This document shows positions 8,388-17,334 of a DNA stretch of 64,000 bases, one piece after another. Location: assembly GCF_018070345.1 (NCBI RefSeq), contig NZ_JAGPXX010000001.1:310001-374000 (forward strand), read 5' to 3'. Both the position numbers and the translations under genes were made by a program. Positions within the stretch are counted from its first letter, which is position 1, and each line of letters opens with the position of its first letter. The notes under the pieces were generated by a model. It was not told the DNA's origin. It ran no database searches and saw only the letters and a program-made list of their open reading frames with translations. This stretch comes from Streptomyces sp. F63. Its GTDB lineage: Bacteria; Actinomycetota; Actinomycetes; Streptomycetales; Streptomycetaceae.

Positions 8388-9628
8388 GCGACACCGCTCC
8401 TCCGCTCGCGCTGAGCGGATCGAAGGACCTGCTGGCCCGGGCCGCCCGGGTCGACGCCACGCTGGCGTACTCCGGCTACGTCCTGCAGCGCGACCGGCTC
8501 GTGGACGGCGAGTACCCCGTCTTCGCCGAGCGCGCCGCCGGCGCGTACGTGTGGGACGTCGACGGCAACGAGTACCTCGACTTCATCCTGGCCTACGGCA
8601 CGATCATCCTCGGCCACGCCGACCCGGTGGTCTCCGAGGCCGTCGGCAAGGAGATCCGGGAGGGGTTCGCCGTCACCCTGCGCAAGCGGGTGCAGGTCGA
8701 GCTCGCCGAGCTGCTCACCTCCGTCATACCGGGCGCCGAGAGGGTGTTCCTGCTCAAGAGCGGGTCGGACGCGACCAGCGCGGCGGTCCGGGTCAGCCGG
8801 GCGCACACCGGTCGGCAACGGGTGATCCGGTGGGGCTACAACGGCTGGCACGACTGGTGCGCCAACCGTCCGGGCGGGGTCCCGGAAGAGGCGCAGCAGG
8901 TGGTCAGCACCTTCACCTACAACGACCTGGACAGCCTGAGGGCGGAGTTCGAAGCCCACCCGGGCGAGATCGCCTGCCTCCTGATGATGCCGTTCGAGGT
9001 GGAACCGCCGGCCGAGGGCTTCCTGCAGGCGGCCGCCGACCTCGCGCACGAGCATGGGGCGCTGTTCGTCCTGGACGAGATGCGCTCCGGCTTCCGGATG
9101 AGCCTGGGCGGCGCACAGGAGAAGTACGGCGTCGCGGCCGATCTCGTGACCTTCAGCAAGGCCATGGCGAACGGCTACCCGATCTCCGCGCTGGTCGGTA
9201 CCGAGCGGGTCATGCGCGCCGTCGGCGAGGTGCACATCGGCTCCACCTTCCATGTCAACGGCGCCGAGATGGCCGCGGCCGTCGCCACCATCACCCGGCT
9301 GCGCGACACGACCGTCCTCAAGCACGTGGAAGTCCTCGGCGAGCAGTTCCAGGAGGGGCTGCGCGCCCAGGTCGCGGCTTCCGTGCTCGACGCGGAGGTG
9401 GTGGGCGTGCCGCAGATGCCGTTCCTGCGCTTCACCCACCCCGACGACGGTCTGCGCGCCCGCATCCAGGACGCCTTCTACACGGAGACCGTGCGCCGCG
9501 GCGTACTGCTCCACCCCAACCACCACTGGTACGTGTGCGGGGCCATGACCGAGGAGGACATCAGGAAGGCCCTCGACGCCACGGCGGCCGGATTCCGGGC
9601 GGCAGAGGCCGCCGTGCGCCATGGCTGA
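8384..9628 (+). CDS. Class III PLP aminotransferase (glutamate-1-semialdehyde aminomutase-like)
   Basis: 414 aa; ATGA overlap with the upstream gene. Fold-type I motifs are all present: KSGSDATSAAVR (substrate/phosphate), GYNGWHDW, the Asp of LDEMRSGFR (Asp231), the PLP lysine in TFSKAMANGYP (Lys259), and GSTFHVNGAEMAAA. The family includes true GSA aminomutase and many secondary-metabolite transaminases that set an amine on sugars, keto acids or carrier-bound aldehydes. The host should keep its own hemL elsewhere. Here it likely installs an amine on a cluster intermediate whose identity I cannot deduce. Confidence 0.88.
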   Translation: MSDTAPPLALSGSKDLLARAARVDATLAYSGYVLQRDRLVDGEYPVFAERAAGAYVWDVDGNEYLDFILAYGTIILGHADPVVSEAVGKEIREGFAVTLRKRVQVELAELLTSVIPGAERVFLLKSGSDATSAAVRVSRAHTGRQRVIRWGYNGWHDWCANRPGGVPEEAQQVVSTFTYNDLDSLRAEFEAHPGEIACLLMMPFEVEPPAEGFLQAAADLAHEHGALFVLDEMRSGFRMSLGGAQEKYGVAADLVTFSKAMANGYPISALVGTERVMRAVGEVHIGSTFHVNGAEMAAAVATITRLRDTTVLKHVEVLGEQFQEGLRAQVAASVLDAEVVGVPQMPFLRFTHPDDGLRARIQDAFYTETVRRGVLLHPNHHWYVCGAMTEEDIRKALDATAAGFRAAEAAVRHG

Positions 9629-11042
9629 CGCCACGGCACTGGTCCGGGCGGCGCTGGCCACCCGGACCGTGCCAGCGGACGTGGACGGGCTCACCGACGA
9701 GGAGCCGCTGAAGAGCCTGGGACTGGACTCGGTGGCGCTGATCGCGCTCACCGCCGAACTCCAGCAGGAGACCGGCGTGGCGATCGACGACGAGGTGCTC
9801 TTCGCCCCGGGCGTCTCCGTCGCCGCGCTCGCGCGGGCCATCGCCGAAGCGGTCGGCCCGGGCACCGGCGAGGAGGCCTCCAGCGCGTGCGCCCCGGTCC
9901 CGGACGGGACGGCGGCGGTCGAGGTCGCCGGACTCGGCGTCGTCGGCCCCACCGGCCACGGTGCCGGTGAGCTGTGGCAGTCGCTGCTGGCGGGCCGCGC
10001 GCACCGGGTGCCGGTGCCCTACGGGCCGGCGGGCAGACACCAGGTCGGGGTGGTCCCCGGCTCGTGGGACGAGGAGATCACCTCGCCGGACCGGCTGTTC
10101 ACCCTGCTGTACGCCGCCGCCGAAGAAGCCCTCGGCGACGCCCAGGTCCAGGACCGCACCCGGGTCCACCTGGTGGTCGGCACCACCGACACCGGGGGCA
10201 ACGCACTGGCCAAGGCCCTGGAAGCGGGGCCGCCGCCCACGGGCTCGGCCTTCGTGGGCACTCTCGCCCGCCGGGCCGCGGCCGCCCTCGGACTCGGCGG
10301 CTCGGCCACCGTCATCGGCAGCGCCTCGGCCTCCGGTGCGGTGGCGCTGGGACACGCGTGGGACCTGTTGCGCGCCGGCGAGGCCGACGAGGTGCTGGTG
10401 ATCGGTGTCGACACCGTCTCCGAGTCGGGCTTCCACGGCCTGGCCGCCCTGCGCACGCTCAGCCCGCACGGCTGCCGTCCCTTCAGCTCCGAACGGCGCG
10501 GCATCGCCGTCTCGGAGGCGGCCGCCGCCCTGCTCCTGCGCCGGACCGGTACGGGCGCGGGCCGCCCGGTACACGGCCGGCTGGTGGGTTACGGAGCGTC
10601 GAGCCTGACCACGCATCTGGCCGCCCCCGAGGCACACGGCATCGAGGTGGCCGTGCGCCGGGCGATCGCCGACGCCGGCATCGACGCCGCACAGGTGTCG
10701 TTCGTCAACCTGCACGGCCCCGGCACCAAGCTCGGTGACGTGGCCGAGGTCGAGGCCCTGCGCGCCGTCTTCGGGGACCGGCTGCCCCGACTGCCCCTGA
10801 ACAGCTCCAAGGGCGTGCTGTGGCACTGCCAGGGGGCCGCCGGGATCATCGAGTCACAGGTCTGCCTGCTGTCGCTGGCCCACGGCACGCTCACTCCGAC
10901 GACCGGCGCGGAGCCCGTCGACGACCTGTTCGCCGACCTCGACGTCGTCCGCGAACCGCGCGAGTTCCCGGCCCGGTACGCGCTGTCCGTCTCCTGCGGT
11001 CTGGGCGGCGTCAACACTGCACTCGTATGGGAGCGAGCATGA
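9621..11042 (+). CDS. Carrier protein-ketosynthase fusion with Cys-to-Ser active site
   Basis: 473 aa; 8-nt overlap with the aminotransferase. Residues 5-78 are a carrier domain (LGLDSVAL, Ser37). Residues 100-470 are a beta-ketoacyl synthase with both catalytic histidines kept (LHGPGTKLGD, His365; WHCQGAAG, His402) and the lysine in NSSKG (Lys397). The nucleophile position, normally TACTSG, reads SASASG, so Cys is replaced by Ser236. A serine ketosynthase could decarboxylate, transfer acyl groups or act as a structural partner, but should condense poorly. The next gene is a second KS-like protein also lacking Cys, so the pair resembles a KS/chain-length-factor couple in which neither partner has the normal nucleophile. 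Confidence 0.88.
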   Translation: MADATALVRAALATRTVPADVDGLTDEEPLKSLGLDSVALIALTAELQQETGVAIDDEVLFAPGVSVAALARAIAEAVGPGTGEEASSACAPVPDGTAAVEVAGLGVVGPTGHGAGELWQSLLAGRAHRVPVPYGPAGRHQVGVVPGSWDEEITSPDRLFTLLYAAAEEALGDAQVQDRTRVHLVVGTTDTGGNALAKALEAGPPPTGSAFVGTLARRAAAALGLGGSATVIGSASASGAVALGHAWDLLRAGEADEVLVIGVDTVSESGFHGLAALRTLSPHGCRPFSSERRGIAVSEAAAALLLRRTGTGAGRPVHGRLVGYGASSLTTHLAAPEAHGIEVAVRRAIADAGIDAAQVSFVNLHGPGTKLGDVAEVEALRAVFGDRLPRLPLNSSKGVLWHCQGAAGIIESQVCLLSLAHGTLTPTTGAEPVDDLFADLDVVREPREFPARYALSVSCGLGGVNTALVWERA

Positions 11043-11854
11043 CCGTCATCAGCCCGGTGCGCACCGCCCGCATCGCCGGGAGCGCCACCGCCGGATTCGA
11101 CCTCACCCCGCACTGGCGCGAGCGCAGCCGGGGCCGGGCGGGCTGGGAGCACGCCCCGGCCCTGACCAGGGAACTGTCCGGTCTCTTCACCGCCACGATC
11201 GCGCGCGCCGTGGAGCGCGCCGGCGGCCTCGCGGACCCCGCCGAGACCGAGATCGCGGCAGCCACCTGGTACGGCACCTCGCACGTGGCCGAGATGATGC
11301 ACGAGCAGCTGCGCGAGGCGGGCCCCAAGTGGCTCGATCCCGAGCAGTTCCTCTTCTACTCGCCGCACTCGCTGGTATCTGGCGCCGCACTGGCGCTGGG
11401 GATCGGCGGGGCGGGATCCACGCTCATGGGCCCGGACGCGGAATTCCAGGCGCTGACCCACGCGATGCGGCGGATCCGCACCGGCCGTACCGCGGAGGTG
11501 ATCGTCGCGGAGTACGAGGCGCTGACCCCGTTCGCCGCCGTGACGTGCGTCGACGGTCCGGAACTGCCGGACGGCGAGACCCTGCCGAAGGGCCGGGCCA
11601 CCGCGCTGGTGCTCCGCCCTGGCGGCCCGGCCCCCTCCGGCCGGGAGGAGACCGCGGAACGGGCGCGCGCGTTCGGCGACGTCCACCGCGGCGTGGACGC
11701 GGCCGAGGTGGAACGGCTGGCCCGCCGGCACGCCGCCGCCGTCCTGCACGCGGCGCCGGGACTCCTGCGGACCCTCGCCGGGGCGGACGGGCCCGCCCTC
11801 GTGGTCTCCCGCCCCGGCGGAGACGGACGCCACGACGCGGTGGTGGTGCTGTGA
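11039..11854 (+). CDS. Cys-less, half-length ketosynthase-like protein (chain-length-factor-like)
   Basis: 271 aa, about two thirds of a normal ketosynthase; ATGA overlap upstream, GTGA overlap downstream. The segment SPHSLVSGAALALGIGG, followed by GPDAEFQALTHAMRRIRTG, aligns with the N-terminal half of thiolase-fold ketosynthases (nucleophile-elbow region and following helix). The nucleophile position falls at a GPD sequence with no Cys. The HGTGT and second His motifs of the C-terminal half are missing; the last 70 residues are short and Ala/Arg-rich. It is probably the inactive partner of the upstream ACP-KS(Ser) protein. Confidence 0.75.
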   Translation: MTVISPVRTARIAGSATAGFDLTPHWRERSRGRAGWEHAPALTRELSGLFTATIARAVERAGGLADPAETEIAAATWYGTSHVAEMMHEQLREAGPKWLDPEQFLFYSPHSLVSGAALALGIGGAGSTLMGPDAEFQALTHAMRRIRTGRTAEVIVAEYEALTPFAAVTCVDGPELPDGETLPKGRATALVLRPGGPAPSGREETAERARAFGDVHRGVDAAEVERLARRHAAAVLHAAPGLLRTLAGADGPALVVSRPGGDGRHDAVVVL

Positions 11855-13164
11855 ACTCCGCCGCCGAGCTGACCGCGCGGGTCGAAGACGTGGCCGCCAC
11901 CGCCCCCGGCCGCCCGGCAGTGGTGTCGGCGGGGACCTCCCTCACCTACGCCGAACTGGCCCGGCGCGCCCGGCAGCAGGCGGAGCGGTGGCGGGCGGAA
12001 GGCGGCTCCGGCCGTCGGGACCTGGTGGCCGACGACCCGGTGGCGGTGGCCGTGGCCCTCGTGGCCTCCGCCACCTGCGGTACGGGTCTGCTGCTGCTCG
12101 ACGCGGAGGGTCGCCCCGCGGAGCACGAGCGGGCCCGCGCCCTCTTCCGGGGCGCGCCGCCGACCGCCACGCCCGGCCTCGGGCTGACCACGTCCGGGGT
12201 GGACGGGCCGCCCAAGTGCGTCGAGCGCCCCTGGGCGGCGGTGGCGGCCAACTCCGCCGCCTTCGCCGCCGCCCTGGGCCTGCGCCGGGGCGAGACCGTT
12301 CTGTGCACCACGCCGCCGCACCACAGCTATGCCGTGTGCGGCGGCATCGTCACGGCCCTGACGGCCGGGGCCACCTACGTGGGCGTGCCCCGGCGCACCG
12401 GCCCCCGGGCGCTCGCGGCGGCCGTGGACACCCACCGGGTGGACGTCCTGCTCTCCGTACCACTGCTCTACCAGTGGTACGCGGCCGGGCTGCCGGCGCA
12501 CCACGTCCCGCGCCTGTGCGTGTCGGCGGGGTCTCCGCTCACCCCCGACCACCGGTCGGCGTGGGAGCGCGGCGTCGGCTGGCGGCTCGTCGAGCACTTC
12601 GGTACGTCCGAGTACGGGATGCTCACCGTCGGCACCGCGGACCGCCCGGGCTCGGTCGGACCGGCGGTGGACGGCGTTCGCGTCTCCGTGGAGTCGGCCC
12701 GGCACGGCGTCGCCGACGGCGGCGAGGTCGTCGTGACGGTGCCCGGTGCCCCCGCCCGGCTCCTCCACGCCGACGGGCGGGCCGAGATCCTGGACGGTCC
12801 GCGCCGCACCGGCGACCTGGGCGCCGTGGACGCGGACGGGCACCTCTCCCTGCTCGGCCGGGTGGGCGGCGTCCTCAACGTCGCCGGGAACAAGGTCTCC
12901 GCCACCGAGGTGGAGACCGCGGCACGCGCTCATCCGGCCGTCCGCGAGTGCGCGCTGGTCGGTGACTCCTCGGTGCCGGGCGCCACACGCCTGTGCCTGT
13001 TCGTGGAGGTCGACGGGGTGCTCAACCGCCAGGCACTGCACCGACACCTGGCGGCCGCGCTGGCGCCCTACAAGATCCCGCAGGCGGTGTACGAGATGGA
13101 GGCGCTGCCACGCAGCGCGGCCGGCAAGGTGCTCCGCTCGGAACTGCTGGGCCTGGTGCTCTGA
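11851..13164 (+). CDS. AMP-dependent synthetase/ligase (acyl or aryl acid activating)
   Basis: 437 aa, GTG start in a GTGA overlap. The ANL fold is recognisable: A5 FGTSEYGM, A7 RTGDLG, hinge LLGRVGGVLNVAGNKV and A10 PRSAAGKVLR with the catalytic Lys near residue 428. It is shorter than usual in the N-terminal domain, and the P-loop motif is degenerate: TTSGVDGPPKC instead of TSGSTGxPKG. It probably adenylates 3-amino-4-hydroxybenzoate and loads a carrier protein. It complements oddly the NRPS adenylation domain at the left edge, which has a normal A3 but no A10 lysine. Last gene of the 5188-13164 operon; a strong terminator follows. Confidence 0.82.
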   Translation: MNSAAELTARVEDVAATAPGRPAVVSAGTSLTYAELARRARQQAERWRAEGGSGRRDLVADDPVAVAVALVASATCGTGLLLLDAEGRPAEHERARALFRGAPPTATPGLGLTTSGVDGPPKCVERPWAAVAANSAAFAAALGLRRGETVLCTTPPHHSYAVCGGIVTALTAGATYVGVPRRTGPRALAAAVDTHRVDVLLSVPLLYQWYAAGLPAHHVPRLCVSAGSPLTPDHRSAWERGVGWRLVEHFGTSEYGMLTVGTADRPGSVGPAVDGVRVSVESARHGVADGGEVVVTVPGAPARLLHADGRAEILDGPRRTGDLGAVDADGHLSLLGRVGGVLNVAGNKVSATEVETAARAHPAVRECALVGDSSVPGATRLCLFVEVDGVLNRQALHRHLAAALAPYKIPQAVYEMEALPRSAAGKVLRSELLGLVL

Positions 13165-13190
13165 GCCCGGGGCGGGCAGCGGTACACGCA

Positions 13191-13227
13191 CGAGAGCGGG
13201 TGACCCGGTCGGGGTCACCCGCTCTCG
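13191..13227. terminator. Bidirectional terminator between convergent cluster operons
   Basis: Perfect 16-bp inverted repeat (arms 13191-13206 and 13212-13227, 5-nt loop), starting CGAGAGCGGGTGACCC. It lies between the stop of the AMP ligase (+) and the stop of the glycosyltransferase (-). There is no T-tract, as usual in Streptomyces. Confidence 0.85.
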
Positions 13228-13253
13228 TCGCGCCGCCCCCGCGGGGCGGGACG

Positions 13254-14519
13254 TCAGCGCAGGACGGAGGCGAAGACCTCCGACAGGTCACCGGCGGCCC
13301 TGTCCCGGGCCAGGGCCTCCCGGGCGTACCCGGCCCGCTCCGCGAATCCGCCGTCGCCCAGCACCTCGTCCACGGTGCGGGCGATCTCCACGGCCGGGAC
13401 GACCGGGTCGGAGGTGCGGCCCCCGTGCCGGTTGACGTAGGTGAGGGTGCCGTCCACGGGGTCGACCTCCGTGGTGCGGGCCACCAGTCCGGCGCCGTGC
13501 CGCTCGACGAAATACCGGCCGTTCGCCTCCTGCTCGGACATGAACGGCAGCACGACCTGCGGCCTGCCCTGTTCGAGGGAGGCCAGAACGGTGGAGTAGC
13601 CGCCGTGGCTGAGGACGAGGTCGGCCCAGCCGATCGGTCCGGTGATCCCGGTGAACCCGCCGACCTGGACGTTGCGGTGTTCCCGCACCCAGTCGGAGGC
13701 GGCGAAGCCCGCCGACAGAAAGACGGTGAAGTCCGGCCGGTCCAGGGCCTTCAGCACCTCGCGCAACGCCCGCTCGGTGACCATGCCGCCGCTGCCGATG
13801 GTGACGTAGACGTGGTGGGTTCCCGCCTTGCGCTCCGGCTGGAACGGCGGGCCCGGCGGGTCCCAGTAGAGCGGGCCCACGAAGACGGCCTCGCTCCGGC
13901 CGTCGGGCGCGATGGGCGCCGGCTCCACCTCCGGCGAGCTCGGCACGACCGTCCGGTCGCCCCACAGCAGGTCCCGTACATGGCGGACGGGGGCGAGGCC
14001 GTGTTCGGAGGCGAGTTCGCCGATGGCCTCGATCGCATCCGGGTGCGGCAGCAGCTTCTTCGGATCGGCGGTGTTCCACGGCATCCAGGGGTGCGGGGTG
14101 TCGTAGAGGAAGTCCGTGTCGGCGAGCGAGACGACCGGCAGGCCGCGCAGGCGGGCGGCGAGGACCGCGGTGGGCTGCATGTCGGTGACGACGATGTGCG
14201 GACGGTAGGCGTCGATGGCGGCGAGGTCGCGGGCCAGGTGATCGGCCAGGACGCTCTTGCGGTAGTAACGGGCGGTGGCCGCGAAGACGCGCTCGACGTC
14301 GGTGAACGGGAGGAACGCCGGAACCTTCTGCGGCGGGCCGCCGGGCGACGGCGTGCCCACCACCGAATAGCCGGCCTCGGCCACCATCCGGGTCACCGCC
14401 GAGGGCCCGAAGGCGCAGGAGAAGCGCTCGTCGAGACGGTCGGCGGCGGCCAGTCCGCGGCCGGTGTACCCGGCGCCGCCGCCGGCGGACCAGGGGAAGA
14501 ACAGCGTACGGATCGTCAT
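13254..14519 (-). CDS. MGT/GT1-family glycosyltransferase
   Basis: 421 aa, GT-B fold. The start chosen is MTIRTLFFPWSAGGG, a typical N-terminal strand-loop; the ATG overlaps the acyltransferase stop. The C-terminal donor-binding region has VTIGSGG and SHGGYSTVLASLEQGRPQVVLPF (HGG motif), as in antibiotic macrolide/aryl glycosyltransferases. As last gene of the sugar/acyl operon it likely attaches the GDP-sugar-derived furanose (or another sugar) to a phenolic or alcohol OH of the product. Donor and acceptor cannot be read from sequence. Confidence 0.88.
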   Translation of the reverse strand: MTIRTLFFPWSAGGGAGYTGRGLAAADRLDERFSCAFGPSAVTRMVAEAGYSVVGTPSPGGPPQKVPAFLPFTDVERVFAATARYYRKSVLADHLARDLAAIDAYRPHIVVTDMQPTAVLAARLRGLPVVSLADTDFLYDTPHPWMPWNTADPKKLLPHPDAIEAIGELASEHGLAPVRHVRDLLWGDRTVVPSSPEVEPAPIAPDGRSEAVFVGPLYWDPPGPPFQPERKAGTHHVYVTIGSGGMVTERALREVLKALDRPDFTVFLSAGFAASDWVREHRNVQVGGFTGITGPIGWADLVLSHGGYSTVLASLEQGRPQVVLPFMSEQEANGRYFVERHGAGLVARTTEVDPVDGTLTYVNRHGGRTSDPVVPAVEIARTVDEVLGDGGFAERAGYAREALARDRAAGDLSEVFASVLR

Positions 14520-15451
14520 GTCAGCAGAGCCTCCGGCCCTTGGGTCTTGTCGTTGGCGAGGACCTCGCCGCCGGGCAGATCGCGGCGCAGCACCTTGCCG
14601 AGGGTCCGGCCGGGGCCGACGTCGAGCAGACGGCGCACCCCCGCCGCGCACAGCGCTCGGACGCCGTCCCACCACAGGACCGGCCGGGTCATGTGGACGA
14701 GCAGGTCCGCCCTGATCTCGGCGGGGTCGAGGGTCAGGGCGCCCGTGGTGTTCAGCGCCACGGGCACGGTGGGCCCGGCCAGGCGCAGCCGGCCGATCTC
14801 CTGAGCGAACTCCTCTTCGGCCTCGGCCATCAGGGCGGAGTGGGCGGCGATTCCGATGGCCAGCGGCACCACCCGTTCCGCGCCCGCGCGCCCGGCCTCC
14901 TCCAGCACCCGCGCCAGCGCGTCCCGCTCACCGGAGACGACGATCTGGTCGGGCCCGTTGACGGCGGCGACGGCGACGGCGCCCCCGGGGCGGTCCGCGA
15001 CGATCTGCCGGACCCGGTCGAGGCCGAGGCCGATCACGGAGGCCATCGCGCCCGGGTACCGGTGAGCGGCCGTGGACATGATCTCGCCGCGCCGGTGCAC
15101 CAGGTCGAGGGCGGTGTCGGCGTCGAGCACGTCCGCCGCGACCAGAGCGGTGAAGTGGCCCAGGCTGTGCCCGGCCACGGCCGCCGGAGCGAGGTCGGTG
15201 CCCCGTTCGGCGAGGAACGCGCGCAGCGCGAACAGGCCCGCCAGCGACGCGGTCAGCACACAGGGCTGGGTCCAGTCGGTGCGGGCCTGGTCCTCACGGG
15301 AGGTGCCGAAGCACAGGGTGCGCAGCGGCAGTCCCGTGCGTTCGCCGGCCCGGTCGAACAGCTCCCGGACCTCTTCGTGCTTCTCGTACCACCGCTGGGC
15401 CATGCCGGGGAACTGCGCCCCCTGGCCCGGGAACAGCAACGCGTACGTCAC
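14516..15451 (-). CDS. Trans-acting acyltransferase (FabD-like)
   Basis: 311 aa, GTG start in a GTGA overlap with the ketoreductase gene. It has LLFPGQGAQ (residues 5-13), the nucleophile GHSLGHF (Ser96), the CoA-carboxylate arginine in RRGEIMS and the catalytic His in IAAHS (His204). The substrate motif reads I-A-A-H where malonyl-specific enzymes have HAFH and methylmalonyl-specific ones YASH; the small residue before His suggests a larger extender than malonate, possibly methylmalonyl (inference). It would load the extender onto the free ACP or the ACP of the ACP-KS fusion. Confidence 0.9.
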   Translation of the reverse strand: MTYALLFPGQGAQFPGMAQRWYEKHEEVRELFDRAGERTGLPLRTLCFGTSREDQARTDWTQPCVLTASLAGLFALRAFLAERGTDLAPAAVAGHSLGHFTALVAADVLDADTALDLVHRRGEIMSTAAHRYPGAMASVIGLGLDRVRQIVADRPGGAVAVAAVNGPDQIVVSGERDALARVLEEAGRAGAERVVPLAIGIAAHSALMAEAEEEFAQEIGRLRLAGPTVPVALNTTGALTLDPAEIRADLLVHMTRPVLWWDGVRALCAAGVRRLLDVGPGRTLGKVLRRDLPGGEVLANDKTQGPEALLT

Positions 15452-16188
15452 AGGCTCATCCCTCCGTCGACGGCCAGGACCTGGCCGGTCAGGTACGAGG
15501 CTCGGTCGGAGCAGAGGAAGGCGACCGCCGCCGCCACCTCCTGCGGCGTACCGGCCCGCCGCATCGGGGTCTGGGCGAGGATCGCCTCTCGCGCCCGGTC
15601 GCCACCCGCCGCGCTCATCTCGGACGGGACGTAGCCCGGGGCCACCGCGTTGGCGGTGACCCCGAAGCGCGCGGCCTCGCGGGCGATGGTCTTGGTCAGT
15701 CCGATCAGGCCCGCCTTGGACGAGGCGTACGCCGCCTGGAACGGCCAGCCGGTGAGCCCGGCGACGGAGGTGGTGAACACGATCCGGCCCCGGCCGCGCC
15801 GCGTCATCTCCGGCAGCGTGCCGCGGGCCAGCAGCATCGCGGCGGTCAGGTTCACCGCGAGCGTGCGTTCCCAGTCCTCCAGGCGGATGCGGTGCGCGGC
15901 CCCGGGCCGCAGCACGGCCGCGTTGCTGACCAGGACGTCCGGCAGGCCGGTGGTCTCCTCGAGGGTGCGCAGGAGGCCGGTGACGGCCTCGGGGTCGCCC
16001 AGGTCGGCACGGACCGTCTCGACCCGGGCGACCCCGGGCCGCAGTTCGCGCCCCAGTGCCTCGGCCGCCTCCCGGTCGCGGTGGCAGTGCAGCACGAGGG
16101 TGGTGCCGGGGCCGCTCAGCGCGGCGGCGACGGCGCGGCCGATCGCGCCGGTGGCCCCGGTCACCAGTACCGTTCTCGTGGTCGTCAC
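15448..16188 (-). CDS. SDR-family 3-oxoacyl-ACP reductase (FabG-like)
   Basis: 246 aa, GTG start. Classical short-chain dehydrogenase with TGATGAIG cofactor loop, the NAA motif (VLVSNAAV), catalytic Ser in TTSVAG and YASSK (Tyr-xxx-Lys), and the FabG-type C-terminal end LTGQVLAVDGGMSL. GTGA overlaps on both sides place it between the mutase and the acyltransferase in one operon. With the dehydratase at 3562-3999 it would reduce the beta-keto group of an aryl-diketide-ACP toward an aryl-acrylate. Confidence 0.9.
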   Translation of the reverse strand: MTTTRTVLVTGATGAIGRAVAAALSGPGTTLVLHCHRDREAAEALGRELRPGVARVETVRADLGDPEAVTGLLRTLEETTGLPDVLVSNAAVLRPGAAHRIRLEDWERTLAVNLTAAMLLARGTLPEMTRRGRGRIVFTTSVAGLTGWPFQAAYASSKAGLIGLTKTIAREAARFGVTANAVAPGYVPSEMSAAGGDRAREAILAQTPMRRAGTPQEVAAAVAFLCSDRASYLTGQVLAVDGGMSL

Positions 16189-17333
16189 GGCGCGAGGTCG
16201 GCCGATCGGTCCAGGACGGTCAGCCACTGGCGCATCAGATGGGCCATCTGGTGCACGAATCCGCGCAGTTCCTGGTTCCACACCGGACCGGTCATGGTCT
16301 CCACCGCGTCCTGCAGCTGGTGCGAGAGCGAGCGGTAGGCCTCGTGGTAGGTGGTGCCATCGAGCTTGGCGCCCTGCAGCCAAGCCAGCACGTCGTCCAG
16401 GACGGCGATGGCCGGAAGCTCCTGCTGGAGGTCGCGCAGCAGGTTGTGGTCGTTGCGCTCGTGCACGGCCAGCGGGGTGCCGAAGCGGACGGCGTGGCCG
16501 AGGTGCTTGGCACAGGCCTGCACGAAGTACCCGCTGAAGATGTCCGCGTAGCGGTCGATCACCTGGCCGGTGGCGCGGTAGCCCATCCGCGGGAAGTAGT
16601 ACGCGGGGACGGCGTCGCGGTGGACGGCGGTGTTCTGGGAGTTGACGGGCGCCCAGGTGCCGGGGGCGAGGACCGCCTCCGGCCCGGTGAGCGCGCGGAC
16701 CTCGGGGCCCACCGCGATCCGGGTGATCGCGTCGACGTCGGGGTCGCCGAGCCACAGGCCGGCGTTGACGCGTACGTCGGCGAGCCCGGTGGTCACGGTG
16801 GCCCGGTCCGGGACGCGGTGCCGGTAGGGGTAGCCGCGGGGGTAGACCCGCATCGGGGACACGTCGAGCAGCTCGCAGGGGTTCCACCAGCCGGACTCCC
16901 CCTCGACCGTGCGGTACGGGCGCTCGCCGGCGACGACCTTCAGGTGCTCGGAGAAGAAGTCCTCGCCGTGGGGGAAGTTGTCGTCGTCCACGGAGATCAG
17001 CAGGTCCGCTCCCGCCGCCCAGGACAGCAGGTAGCCGATGTTGCGGCGGTTGTCGGAGTCGTACGGGACCAGCGTGGGCGCGCCGAGCCGGGCAAGCAGC
17101 GCGTCCTGCTCCGCCACGGTGGGGCTCAGGACGTCCAGGCCCTCCGCGCGGGCCCGCTCACAAACGTCGAAGAAGGCCCGGGGGGTCTTGCGGTCCGGGA
17201 CGACGACGAGCCGGATGCGCTCGTCGCCGCCGTGCCGGGCGATCAGGCCCCGGTAGGCGTCGAAGAAGGCCGCGCTGTCGCCGATCGTGGTCATCACGAT
17301 GTCGATGTGGCGGGGCCGGTCAGCGGTGGTCAT
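16185..17333 (-). CDS. GT75/RGP-like sugar-nucleotide mutase (MtdL-like)
   Basis: 382 aa. The pattern follows the reversibly-glycosylated-polypeptide/UDP-arabinopyranose mutase family: RNIGYL, the metal-nucleotide motif SVDDDNFP, AGLWLGDPDVDA, NSQNTAVHRD, PRMGYRATG and ERNDHNLLRDL. In A201A biosynthesis the homologue MtdL interconverts GDP-L-galactopyranose and GDP-L-galactofuranose. Because a GDP-mannose 3,5-epimerase gene lies two genes upstream in the same operon, a GDP-L-galactose pyranose-furanose mutase role is the best prediction here. The MtdL equivalence is from memory of the family and unverified. Confidence 0.72.
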   Translation of the reverse strand: MTTADRPRHIDIVMTTIGDSAAFFDAYRGLIARHGGDERIRLVVVPDRKTPRAFFDVCERARAEGLDVLSPTVAEQDALLARLGAPTLVPYDSDNRRNIGYLLSWAAGADLLISVDDDNFPHGEDFFSEHLKVVAGERPYRTVEGESGWWNPCELLDVSPMRVYPRGYPYRHRVPDRATVTTGLADVRVNAGLWLGDPDVDAITRIAVGPEVRALTGPEAVLAPGTWAPVNSQNTAVHRDAVPAYYFPRMGYRATGQVIDRYADIFSGYFVQACAKHLGHAVRFGTPLAVHERNDHNLLRDLQQELPAIAVLDDVLAWLQGAKLDGTTYHEAYRSLSHQLQDAVETMTGPVWNQELRGFVHQMAHLMRQWLTVLDRSADLAP

Positions 17334-17334
17334 G

